Below, one piece after another: positions 28,323 through 36,284 of a stretch of 64,000 nucleotides of DNA (positions are counted from its first letter, which is position 1; each line of letters starts with the position of its first letter). A program made the position numbers and the translations under genes. The notes under the pieces are model-generated. The model had not been told where the DNA came from. It did not search any database and worked only from the letters and a program-made list of their open reading frames with translations. The stretch lies in NCBI RefSeq assembly GCF_008329585.1, contig NZ_NPKP01000001.1:1054001-1118000 (forward strand), written 5' to 3'. The stretch comes from Mycolicibacterium sp. P9-22 (GTDB taxonomy: Bacteria > Actinomycetota > Actinomycetes > Mycobacteriales > Mycobacteriaceae).

Positions 28323-29671
28323 CGAACTTTCAGTACGACGAGGCCACCGATCACGGTGATCGCTCCCGCGATGATGTTCAGCAGGGTGTAGTTCTTCCCG
28401 TCCTCGACCGTCGCACCGATCGCGAGGATGACTGGCGCGAGGAACGGAGCCACCGACTGAGGGATCGCAGTGGCGAAGCCGGCGATCCCCATGAAACGGC
28501 CTGCGTCGGTGTCGCGCTCTGGGAGCACGTCGAGGAGCAGCGCCTGGTCGACTGCCGAAAATGTCCCGATTCCCAGTGAGGCGATGAGTGATCCCGCGAA
28601 GAGCATCGGCAGATCCGGAGCGACGGCCTGCATAACGACGCCGACAGCGAAGATCAGGGAGGCGAGGAGGACGAACAGGCGGCGGCGGAGGAGCCTGTCA
28701 GACAGGAAGCCGCCGCCGATCGCGCCCAGAGCCGTCGTGCCGATCCCGATCAGGCTCAGAGTGGCCAGCACGCCTGCGACGTCTTCCACCGCGATACCCA
28801 GACGCGCCGCGAAGAAGTACGCACTGAACGTGGTGTTCAGTGTGAGCCCGAAGTAGAAGCAGAAACGCCCAAGCCACACGAGCGAGAAGTCGGGGTACTT
28901 CGCGGGGTTGAAGATGTATTTTCCAAGTGCGCTTCCGGCGGTCAACGGCTCGGAGACGATCATCTCTCGGCTGTCCTGTTCGCGGGAGAAGACGAGGAAC
29001 AGCAGGACGAAGAACACCCCCACAACGCCAGGGACCAGGAACAGCAGGAGCGGGTCGCCCGTGAGGCTTCCGGCCATGACGACGCCGACGACCGGGGCAA
29101 CCTGCGTGACGAAGCCGGCCAAACCGGCGACCTTGCCGCGCTGATGTTCGGGAAGGGTGTCCGCCATCGATGCGATGAGGTTGGCCAGCGCCTGACCCCA
29201 ACCGATCTGCGCCAGAAGCCAGCCGAGGCCGAGAATCAAGATGCACGGCGCCCACCCCATCGCGAACAACGACACGATCCCGACGAGCAGGCCACCGAGG
29301 ATCCACGGCCGCCGACGCCCCAGCCGGGTGCGCGTGCGGTCACTGAGTATCCCGACGATGGGCGTGACGATCATGACGACCACCGATCCCGCGCCGGTGA
29401 TGTACCCGAGGTACTCGTCATGCCCGGGAGCCAGAGCGCTCACGCGGACCGCGAGCGAGATCGCGATCGGAGTGATGAAGGCCACGAAGATGCCGAACTG
29501 CGCGAGCACCAACAGCCAGATGTAGGAACGGGACGCCTGGAGCGGGCGAATGAGCCCCGTTGTCGTGCGGATGCCCTCCTGCAGCGCACCAGGAACTGCC
29601 GCAGGAGGTGACGGGGCCGGTCCCGTCGTTGAACCGTCCGACTGCGAAGCAGGTTGCAAGGGGGTGTTCAG
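28310..29671 (-). CDS. MFS transporter, sugar/glycoside uptake type
   Basis: About 453 residues from the proposed start; 12 membrane helices. The loop DRTRTRLGRRRPWILGG after helix 2 is the signature seen in SLC45/GPH-like sugar transporters, and FMGIAGFATAIPQSVAPFLAP is typical of the same group. The start is uncertain: no ATG or GTG lies near the first helix. A CTG at 29671 follows GGAGG (29676-29680) at 4-nt spacing and gives a normal N-terminus (NTPLQPASQSDGS). A GTG at 29851 is in frame but would add 60 residues that do not look like protein. Promoter at 29893-29921 between two operators. Probably imports the substrate of the three cytoplasmic glycosidases (inference). Confidence 0.85.
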   Translation of the reverse strand: MNTPLQPASQSDGSTTGPAPSPPAAVPGALQEGIRTTTGLIRPLQASRSYIWLLVLAQFGIFVAFITPIAISLAVRVSALAPGHDEYLGYITGAGSVVVMIVTPIVGILSDRTRTRLGRRRPWILGGLLVGIVSLFAMGWAPCILILGLGWLLAQIGWGQALANLIASMADTLPEHQRGKVAGLAGFVTQVAPVVGVVMAGSLTGDPLLLFLVPGVVGVFFVLLFLVFSREQDSREMIVSEPLTAGSALGKYIFNPAKYPDFSLVWLGRFCFYFGLTLNTTFSAYFFAARLGIAVEDVAGVLATLSLIGIGTTALGAIGGGFLSDRLLRRRLFVLLASLIFAVGVVMQAVAPDLPMLFAGSLIASLGIGTFSAVDQALLLDVLPERDTDAGRFMGIAGFATAIPQSVAPFLAPVILAIGATVEDGKNYTLLNIIAGAITVIGGLVVLKVRQVR

Positions 29672-29868
29672 GATGCCTCCGTTGTCGGTGTGGCGCTTGG
29701 GCTGGAAGCGGACAATCGAAGGAAACGGATGCGCGAGATGCGCTGGGATGCTGGGTATTTCCGGATGAATGTTCGAAAGCCGTGTCGATCGACGCCACCG
29801 TGGCCCCGTGTCGGCTACTGCGCGGGGGACACGTTCGATCGGATGAACCACATGCCTCCATAGTGGTT

Positions 29869-29884
29869 ACTTGCGCGCGCAAGT
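29869..29884. promoter_or_regulatory. LacI-type operator O3 (transporter side, proximal)
   Basis: Perfect 16-bp palindrome ACTTGCGCGCGCAAGT, identical to O4. It lies just downstream of the inferred start point of the transporter transcript. Confidence 0.85.
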
Positions 29885-29892
29885 CAGCGGAG

Positions 29893-29921
29893 ACGGTATC
29901 CGTTCTCACTTGCGCGCGCAA
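29893..29921 (-). promoter_or_regulatory. Inferred promoter of the MFS transporter gene
   Basis: On the minus strand TTGCGC (29921-29916, within operator O4), 17-bp spacer, TACCGT (29898-29893). Expected transcription start near 29886, at the edge of operator O3. Same layout as the rhamnosidase promoter. Confidence 0.6.
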
Positions 29922-29923
29922 GT
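29908..29923. promoter_or_regulatory. LacI-type operator O4 (transporter side, distal)
   Basis: Second perfect copy of ACTTGCGCGCGCAAGT; centre 39 bp from that of O3. It covers the inferred -35. Confidence 0.85.
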
Positions 29924-30083
29924 AGAGATGCGGTGAACTCGCCAGGTACGCCGGCGCGCTCCGGTCGTATCGTCCGTCGGGCTGCGGCCGATGGTTCCTG
30001 CGGATTCCTGCCTCTTGTCAGGATGAATAGCCGAGTAGTCCTACTCATCTCTTTCTTTCCCGTCATGGGTGACGATGTGGGGC

Positions 30084-31931
30084 ATGACCGAACCCCAGCA
30101 GGTGCTTGCGCGGTTGTCCGCCGACTTCGTGACGATGTCGCACCAGTTGACCCGCGCCTCTGCCGAACTCGCTCAGCTGGCCGCGACGCTCGGAGAGGCC
30201 GCGCCTGCGGCGCCCCCTCCGGTGCAGCCGGTGCCGTGGACCTACGCGCAGTATCAGCAGTACTACGCCCAGTACCCACAGGCCCAGTACCCGCAGTACG
30301 CCCCGTACTCGCAGCAGGCCCCGACGCCCCCACCGTCCCCGTCCGGCACGCCGGCGCCCGGCGCGGCGTCCGATTCTCACGCCCCGAAGCAGCCCTCGCA
30401 GAACTGGATCGGCAAGGCACTGGCCGCCGCCGGTGTGGCAGTGACACTGATCGGAGTCGTGCTCCTGGTGGTGCTCGCCGCCCAGGCGGGCCTGTTGGCG
30501 CCGCCCGTGCGGGTGGCCGCAGGGGCCGTGCTCGCCGGTGGCCTGATCGCCGGCGCGCTCTGGCTGTATGCGCGCCCGGGCGGCCAGGTCGGCGCAATCG
30601 CGTTGGCGGCCACCGCTATTGCGACCGCCTATATCGACGTCATCGCCGTCACCACCGTCTATGACTGGCTGCCCGCGGTGGCCGGTCTGGTGATCTCCGC
30701 AGTCATCGCCGGCGGTGGACTGACACTGGCCCGTCGATGGGATTCCGAACATCTCGGCCTGCTGGTGCTGATACCGCTGACGGCGCTGGCACCGGTGGTC
30801 GTCGGTGACATCACGCTGCTGCTCATCGGTTTCATGCTGGCACTGTCCGCGGCGACCCTGCCGGTGCAGCTGGGCCGGGACTGGACCGCGATGTTCGCCG
30901 CGCGCACCGCCGCGGGCAGCGGATGGGTGTTGCTCGCCCTCGTCGGCGCAAGCTTCGGCACGAGTGAGCAGCCGTGGCTGGCCGGCGCGGCCGCCATCGC
31001 GGCGCTGCTGGCCATCAGTTCGGCCTTGATCCTGCTGCCGCACAGCGCACACCGGAACGGTCTGGCGCTGCTCGCTGCGGTGGGTGTCCTGCCTGTGCTC
31101 GGGGTCGCGGCGGCGGTCGACCGGGTGCCCGCCGCGCTCATCATCGCCGCCGTCGCGGCGGCACTACTGGCGGTCGTGCTGCTGGGCGAAAGCTGGCCCG
31201 GCATGACATCGGCTGTGCGCCAGGTGTGGTCGGCGCTGGCCGCGGTCGCCGCCCTGGTGGCGGTCGCCGTCGCCTTCGACGGGGAGGTGGCCGGACCGGT
31301 ACTGCTCGCCCTGGCGGTCGTGGTGGCCGTAGCCGGACGGCACAGCGCGGTGGCGCAATGCGCGGCACTGGGCTTCGGCGCGATCGGCGGCATCTACTTT
31401 CTGGCGCTGGCCGGACCCGAGACCCTGACCACCGCGACACCGATGGTGACCACCGAATCGGTTTCGGTACTGGTGTCCAGCGTGCTGCTGACGCTGTACG
31501 CACTGGCCCAGACCTGGTCGCTGAGCCGCGGTCGCGATGCCGATACCGGGCGCGTACTGATGGCCGCTGCCGCAGTGGTGATCGCGTACGCGGTGACCGT
31601 CTTCACGGTGACCGCAGGTGTGCTGATCGGTGGCACCGGAGGCGGGTTCCTGGCCGGGCACATGACCGCGACGATCTGCTGGATCGTGCTGGCGGCCTGT
31701 CTGTTCGGATACGCCGCCAAGCTGGACCGGGCAGACCGGTCGCTGCCCATCGGCGGCGGTATGGCACTGGTGACCGCGGCGGTGGCCAAGCTGTTCATCT
31801 TCGACCTCGGCACCCTGGACGGCATCTTCCGCGTCGCGGTGTTCATCGTCGCCGGCCTGGTGCTGCTGGGCATGGGCGCGGGATACGCCCGCCTGCTGAC
31901 CCAGCAGGATCAGCAGCGAAAGGAGCCCTAA
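30084..31931 (+). CDS. Large multi-pass membrane protein (DUF2339-like)
   Basis: 615 residues. A short N-terminal amphipathic/coiled stretch (VLARLSADFVTMSHQLTRAS) is followed by a Pro/Gln/Tyr-rich linker (about residues 50-110, YAQYQQYYAQYPQAQYPQY) and then about 16 or more closely packed hydrophobic helices to the C-terminus. This layout resembles DUF2339 membrane proteins, function unknown. ATG at 30084 (MTEPQQVLARL) is preferred; a GTG at 30069 is in frame. The stop is one base before the palindrome in front of dps, so a dps promoter would lie inside this gene or dps is co-transcribed. Composition is mycobacterial, unlike the island to its left. Confidence 0.7.
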   Translation: MTEPQQVLARLSADFVTMSHQLTRASAELAQLAATLGEAAPAAPPPVQPVPWTYAQYQQYYAQYPQAQYPQYAPYSQQAPTPPPSPSGTPAPGAASDSHAPKQPSQNWIGKALAAAGVAVTLIGVVLLVVLAAQAGLLAPPVRVAAGAVLAGGLIAGALWLYARPGGQVGAIALAATAIATAYIDVIAVTTVYDWLPAVAGLVISAVIAGGGLTLARRWDSEHLGLLVLIPLTALAPVVVGDITLLLIGFMLALSAATLPVQLGRDWTAMFAARTAAGSGWVLLALVGASFGTSEQPWLAGAAAIAALLAISSALILLPHSAHRNGLALLAAVGVLPVLGVAAAVDRVPAALIIAAVAAALLAVVLLGESWPGMTSAVRQVWSALAAVAALVAVAVAFDGEVAGPVLLALAVVVAVAGRHSAVAQCAALGFGAIGGIYFLALAGPETLTTATPMVTTESVSVLVSSVLLTLYALAQTWSLSRGRDADTGRVLMAAAAVVIAYAVTVFTVTAGVLIGGTGGGFLAGHMTATICWIVLAACLFGYAAKLDRADRSLPIGGGMALVTAAVAKLFIFDLGTLDGIFRVAVFIVAGLVLLGMGAGYARLLTQQDQQRKEP

Positions 31932-31950
31932 TTCTGGAATGATTCCAGAA
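31932..31950. promoter_or_regulatory. 19-bp 9-1-9 palindrome before dps (Fur-family box candidate)
   Basis: Perfect inverted repeat TTCTGGAAT / ATTCCAGAA around a single G, followed by AAAGG and the dps start 15 bp downstream. The 9-1-9 geometry is that of Fur/PerR-family operators. From memory, the mycobacterial FurA operator contains a similar ATTCCAGAAA element; this must be checked. Confidence 0.6.
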
Positions 31951-31964
31951 AAGGCGTGGTTGCA

Positions 31965-32474
31965 ATGGGCATGACTACTTCAATCACCACAGGAAAGCGT
32001 CGCACCGACACCGAGATCCGGGGCTTTCAGGCGTCACCGGAACTGAGGGCCAGCCTGCAACAGGTCCTCGTCGACATGATCGAACTGCATCTGCAGGGCA
32101 AGCAGGCACATTGGAATGTCGTCGGGACCAACTTCCGCGATCTGCACCTGCAGCTGGACGAACTGGTGGACTTCGCCCGCGGGGGCAGCGACACCATCGC
32201 CGAACGCCTGCGTGCCCTGCGCGCCACGGCCGACGGCCGCACCGACGTCGTGGCGGCCGGCACGACGCTGCCCCAGTTCCCGCCGTATGAGCACAACACG
32301 ACCGAGGTGGTGGATCTGATCTCCACCAGGATCTATGCCGCCGTCGACACGTTGCGCGGCGTGCACGACGCGGTGGACGCCGAGGATCCCACGACCGCCG
32401 ACATCCTGCACCAGCTGATCGACGGGCTGGAGAAGCTGGCCTGGCTGATCAGTTCGGAGAACTACAAGGTGTGA
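31965..32474 (+). CDS. dps: Dps-family DNA-binding ferritin (Dps2 type)
   Basis: Forms dodecamers that oxidise and store iron and shield DNA from oxidative damage. 169 residues from the ATG at 31965 (another ATG at 31971 and a GTG at 31956 are in frame). Ferroxidase residues are in LQGKQAHWNVVGTNFRDLHLQLDELVDFA (His and Asp/Glu of the inter-subunit site, about residues 46-74). Lacks a long Lys-rich tail but has a basic N-terminus TGKRRTDTEIRGF; overall it is close to the second Dps of M. smegmatis as remembered (DILHQLIDGLEKLAWLISSE). Convergent with the adenylate cyclase gene, overlapping by 26 bp. A perfect palindrome precedes it. Confidence 0.93.
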   Translation: MGMTTSITTGKRRTDTEIRGFQASPELRASLQQVLVDMIELHLQGKQAHWNVVGTNFRDLHLQLDELVDFARGGSDTIAERLRALRATADGRTDVVAAGTTLPQFPPYEHNTTEVVDLISTRIYAAVDTLRGVHDAVDAEDPTTADILHQLIDGLEKLAWLISSENYKV

Positions 32475-33720
32475 TGGTGGCGGCCAGCTCGGCCGGCTTG
32501 CGGCCGACGAGGTACCAGGTGTGCATGGACCCCTTGCCCTTCACCTCGACCTCGCCGCGCTCCTCGAACAGGTAGCTGCCGTTGATGCGGTCATAGACGT
32601 CCTGGGGCACCTGAATGCGCCCCTCCACATCCGTGCTCTCCATCCGGGAGGCCACATTGACCGCATCACCCCAGACGTCGTAGAAGAACTTGCGTGAGCC
32701 GACCACGCCGGCGACGACGGGTCCGGCCGCGATACCGATCCGCAGCGGCACCTCGCGTCCCCGCTGATCGCGCAGCCCGGCGACCGCGTGGGCCATGTCG
32801 AGCGCCAGGCAGGCCAGCGATTCCAGGTGGTCGGCGCGGGGATGGGGCACCCCGCTGACCACCATGTAGGAATCGCCGCTGGTCTTGATCTTCTCCAAGC
32901 CGTGCCGGTCGACCAGCATGTCGAAGTCGGTGTAGAGCTGATTGAGGAAGAACACCAGGTCAGCGGGGTCGGTGTCGCTGGCGCGCCGGGTGTATCCGGC
33001 GATGTCGGCGAACAGGATGGAGGCATCTGCGTACCCGTCGGCGATGATCGAGTCGTCGCGGTCCTTCAGCCGGGTGGCGATGCTGCCGGGCAGGATGTTG
33101 GCGAGCAGCGCCTCGGACTTGGCGAATTCCAGTCCCAGCGCACTTTCGGCGTGGTCGATCCGGCGCATCGCCGACCCCACCACGACGATCATCATCAGGC
33201 TTGCTGCGACCACCGTGATGCCGAAGCTGATCCGCATGGCGGACTCCGAATAGACTCCCGTGTTGCGTGGGACCAGCCATTCCAGTGCCACCGCCAGGAT
33301 CGCCCCGGACGCGGCCAGCACCGAGGCGATGACCAGGTGGTCGCCACCCAGCACGAGGATGATCAGCGCCGCGCCCACGAAGAAGTAGAACTGCAGCCCG
33401 CTGTCGGTGCCGAGCTGGCTGCAGACGTAGACGGTGAAGCTGTACGCGGCGATGACGAATGCCGTCGCCGCGACCAGCGGGCCGAATCTGTAGAGCAGCG
33501 GCGTGGCGAGGAAAACCGCTGCACTGACGAGGTTTATCACCCCGATATGCGGTACTTCCGGTATCAGGATGAGCTCGGCGAGGCCGTAGATAGCCACGAT
33601 TCCGGCCGCAATCCGGGTGCTGATGGTCAGCGTCGCGAGCCGCCTGCTGGCCGCGTCGGAGTAGTCCCGACGGCCTTCCGGAAGGTCGGGAAGGCACCCG
33701 CGGGGCCTCGTGACAGCCAC
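32449..33720 (-). CDS. cya: Membrane class III adenylate cyclase (Rv1625c-like)
   Basis: Makes cAMP from ATP. About 423 residues; N-terminal six-helix membrane anchor (about 35-200), then a linker (AKSEALLANILPGSIATRLK) and one class III catalytic domain (about 225-400). Metal-binding Asp in SILFADIAGYTRRAS, substrate Lys in LEKIKTSGDSYM, Asp in FYDVWGDAVN and transition-state Asn/Arg in AVNVASRMES: the complete mammalian-like set, as in the homodimeric M. tuberculosis enzyme Rv1625c. Start is GTG at 33720 or the adjacent TTG at 33723. A perfect CRP box lies 227 bp upstream in the divergent region, which would place the enzyme under cAMP feedback (inference). Confidence 0.95.
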   Translation of the reverse strand: MAVTRPRGCLPDLPEGRRDYSDAASRRLATLTISTRIAAGIVAIYGLAELILIPEVPHIGVINLVSAAVFLATPLLYRFGPLVAATAFVIAAYSFTVYVCSQLGTDSGLQFYFFVGAALIILVLGGDHLVIASVLAASGAILAVALEWLVPRNTGVYSESAMRISFGITVVAASLMMIVVVGSAMRRIDHAESALGLEFAKSEALLANILPGSIATRLKDRDDSIIADGYADASILFADIAGYTRRASDTDPADLVFFLNQLYTDFDMLVDRHGLEKIKTSGDSYMVVSGVPHPRADHLESLACLALDMAHAVAGLRDQRGREVPLRIGIAAGPVVAGVVGSRKFFYDVWGDAVNVASRMESTDVEGRIQVPQDVYDRINGSYLFEERGEVEVKGKGSMHTWYLVGRKPAELAATITPCSSPN

Positions 33721-34203
33721 CAACGGAGCGTACTCCCGGACCGTCGGCCCGAAGGGCCCGATTCGGTCGATCTGTGCGAGTGACGGGCAGTGCTTGTCCA
33801 GAAATTGACGGATGCGTCATGTCCACCGATCGGCGGACAGGGCCGCATATTAGCTAACGTTTACGTCAATATTCGCCAACGGCGGCGCCGGCGTGTCGTG
33901 ATCTTGAACCGCCGAAGCGAAATCCGTGCTCCCGCCAGCAAACTGCTGTGACACAGGTCACAGACAGGTCTCGGCGCAATCTCGATCTTGTTCCGGCATA
34001 TCTTTGCCAGTTCCGCATTGAATCGTCTCAATCCGAATTCGACGGTGCCTGACGTGAGTTTGCTAGAAACGGATAATGGTGCGTAACAAAATGGGTCTGA
34101 ACCGTACTTGGAAGTAAGGTTCGCAATTTGCTGTCCCATAGGTTAATTTCGTGCAGAGTGCGAGGTCAGTGTCCGAACGTCGCACCCTAGAACGGGAGTC
34201 ACC
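33721..34203. other. Divergent intergenic region between cyclase and secreted glycosidase
   Basis: 483 bp, less GC-rich than its surroundings. It holds a perfect CRP-type site (33947-33962) and AT-rich stretches around 33850-33875 and 34000-34150. TAGGTT at 34139-34144 is a possible -10 for the glycosidase gene, with a leader of about 50 nt ending in GGGAGT before the ATG. A 92-codon open frame on the minus strand (33861-34139) has no protein-like character. Confidence 0.5.
33947..33962. promoter_or_regulatory. CRP/cAMP receptor protein box
   Basis: TGTGA-CACAGG-TCACA fits the CRP consensus TGTGA-N6-TCACA at every fixed position, as recognised by mycobacterial CRP (Rv3676 family). It is roughly midway between the divergent starts: 227 bp from the cyclase and 242 bp from the glycosidase gene. 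Confidence 0.8.
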
Positions 34204-36207
34204 ATGTGGGACCAGATGCGTAAACCCGTGCGTCGCGTTGCCATCAGGGGAATGATCGCTTTGGTAGCTGCGTCACTTTTCGCGGCCACCGCGACCCAGA
34301 ATGTCTTGCCACTGACCAAGCAGCGGTCGTACAACGTGATGCAGGTCGCGCAGATCGACGAGTCCCCGTCGACCATCGGTATCGCCGACTCGGAGCTGTA
34401 CCTGTCGGCGTCCCTTGCGGAGATAAACGCCAGGTTGGATCTCATGCAGTCACTCGGCGTGACAAACGTCCGGATCATGGTGCCGTGGGCCGGTGTGCAA
34501 CCGCTGCACCCCGACACGCCCTTCGGCCTCGGTGCACCCCGGTGGGGACAGCTCGACATGGTGGTCAACGCCGCCGCCGCCCGCGGAATGGGCATTCTCG
34601 GCGTGCTGAATTCGACGCCGGTGTGGGCGTCCGAAAGCACGCCGATCAATGGCGAGCCGGCCAACTTCGACCGGTTCGCCGCGTTCGCGAAGTCGGTCGC
34701 GCTCCGCTACGGGGACAAGATCTCGGCCTATGAGGTGTGGAACGAGCCCAATTCGATCCAGTTCTGGAACACCCTGGATCCTGCGTCCTACACCGAGATG
34801 CTCAAGAAGACCTACACCGCGCTGAAGCAGGCCGCGGCGCAACTCGGCACCGACATCACCGTCATCGGCGGCGTCGTGGGCGCCGGCAAGACGTGGCCCG
34901 GGCTGACCATGAACCCCGTCGACTTCGTCCGCGGGATGTATGAAGCGGGTGCGTACGGCTACTTCGACGCGCTGTCCTTCCACCCGTACAACTTCGAATG
35001 GAAGTTCTCGGTCGGTGAAAACCTGCCCTGGAAAGAGGGCATGCCGCTGTACCAGCTGAACAAGATCCGCGAACTGATGGACTCCTTCCTCGAGGAGGGC
35101 CAGGAGCAGATCAAGATCTGGATCACCGAGTACGGCCTGCCGACCAACAAGGTCTCGGAAGCGACCCAGGCCGCGTTCGTCCGCGACCTCATCGAGTTCT
35201 GGCAGACCATGCAGGGCGCCGGCCCGATCTTCCTCTACACCATCAAGGACTGGTTGAACCCGCCCACCAACAACGATGAGGCCAACCTCGGCATCTTCCG
35301 GCCGGACGGCACGATGAAGCCGGTGGGCCAGGTCATCAAGGAGCTGATCGCCTTCCTGACCAAGCCGCCGACCAACCCGGGACCGGGTCCCGGACCGGGC
35401 CCCGGGGCGGGCACACCCCCGGCCAACCCCATTGCGGCGTTCCTGAAAGCGATCTCGCAGGCCTTCACCGGGATGTTCAACGTGTTCCCGAACCTGTTCA
35501 CCGCATTCGGATCGATCTTCTCCAACCTGCTCGGCGGCATCTTCGGCAGGAAGTCGACGACGGCGAAGACCACGGCACTGAGCGCCAGGACCGCAAGCGC
35601 CGGCGTCGACGGGCTGCAGGAGGAGGATGCATCAGCCGCGGGTGCCGAGGGACTGGAGGGTGTCGCTGCGGATTCCGGCCAAGTCGTCGAAACCGCCGCC
35701 GAGGCAGGGCATTCGGTGCCTTCGGTGCAGCAAGTTCAGCAGGCCGCCGTCGAGGCAGTGGCCGGCGAGGACGTGCCGGTCGCCGAGGTGCCGGTCCCCG
35801 AAGAAGTGGTGGTGGAGGTGCCGGTCACCGAGGTGCCGGTGATCGAAGAGGAGACCGTCGAGGCGCCTGTCGCCGAAGAGCCGGTCACCGCGCCGTCCGA
35901 GGAAGTCACGGAATCCACCGAGACGGTGAACGAGACGGTCACCGAAGGGTCCGAGTCCACCGAGACGGTCACCCCGAAGGACGCCACAACCTCGCTGACC
36001 GGCGGCAATGATGTGGCAACCGCGGCGCCCACGGACACCGCGGCTCCCGAGGTCCGTCAGGCCGTCGTGCCCAACCTGAAGGCACGCCAGTCGTTGAGCA
36101 CGCGTACGCCGCGGGGTCCTCGTCACGCGGTGCGGGCCGACAGTGAAAGCGGCCAGGGCGGTTCCACGCCCACGCGCGATCGGGCCGCAGCAGGTTCGCC
36201 CTCGTAA
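34204..36207 (+). CDS. Secreted clan GH-A glycosidase with long V/E/P-rich tail
   Basis: 667 residues. N-terminal basic region and hydrophobic segment (about 12-30) look like a signal peptide. TIM-barrel glycosidase domain (about 45-395) of the GH39/GH5 type: acid/base Glu in YEVWNEPNSIQFW, FHPYNFEW, nucleophile Glu in IKIWITEYGLPTN. Then a Pro/Gly linker (NPGPGPGPGPG), a hydrophobic Phe-rich segment (about 415-450, FTGMFNVFPNLFTAFGSIF) that could anchor or oligomerise the protein, and about 190 residues rich in Val, Glu, Pro and Thr with repeated VPVxEV units. Substrate unknown; cell-wall arabinan or xylan-like glycans are possible. ATG at 34204 after GGGAGT. A CRP box lies upstream. Confidence 0.82.
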   Translation: MWDQMRKPVRRVAIRGMIALVAASLFAATATQNVLPLTKQRSYNVMQVAQIDESPSTIGIADSELYLSASLAEINARLDLMQSLGVTNVRIMVPWAGVQPLHPDTPFGLGAPRWGQLDMVVNAAAARGMGILGVLNSTPVWASESTPINGEPANFDRFAAFAKSVALRYGDKISAYEVWNEPNSIQFWNTLDPASYTEMLKKTYTALKQAAAQLGTDITVIGGVVGAGKTWPGLTMNPVDFVRGMYEAGAYGYFDALSFHPYNFEWKFSVGENLPWKEGMPLYQLNKIRELMDSFLEEGQEQIKIWITEYGLPTNKVSEATQAAFVRDLIEFWQTMQGAGPIFLYTIKDWLNPPTNNDEANLGIFRPDGTMKPVGQVIKELIAFLTKPPTNPGPGPGPGPGAGTPPANPIAAFLKAISQAFTGMFNVFPNLFTAFGSIFSNLLGGIFGRKSTTAKTTALSARTASAGVDGLQEEDASAAGAEGLEGVAADSGQVVETAAEAGHSVPSVQQVQQAAVEAVAGEDVPVAEVPVPEEVVVEVPVTEVPVIEEETVEAPVAEEPVTAPSEEVTESTETVNETVTEGSESTETVTPKDATTSLTGGNDVATAAPTDTAAPEVRQAVVPNLKARQSLSTRTPRGPRHAVRADSESGQGGSTPTRDRAAAGSPS

Positions 36208-36284
36208 GACTCGAGAGGGGGCGAGGAACTGCCGCTGTGGGAACTCGGACATTCCCACAGCGGCAGATCCGCGTCCGGGACCGT

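Larger units (their letters stand above)
29672..30083. other. Intergenic region with transporter promoter and island edge
   Basis: 412 bp between the MFS gene (minus) and the large membrane protein gene (plus). The left part is the transporter leader (29672-29868), then come two operators and the promoter (29869-29923). From about 29930 the sequence looks mycobacterial again. A short dyad GAGTAG-TC-CTACTC lies at 30033-30046, 38 bp before the next gene, and may be regulatory. No integrase, transposase or tRNA was seen. Confidence 0.5.

Noticed and set aside
29884..30597. 237-codon open frame opposite the large membrane protein
   Set aside because: Arg/Pro/Ala-rich composition typical of an antisense shadow.
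33861..34139. 92-codon open frame in the cyclase/glycosidase gap
   Set aside because: No ribosome binding site, ends in an Arg-rich run, no protein-like pattern.
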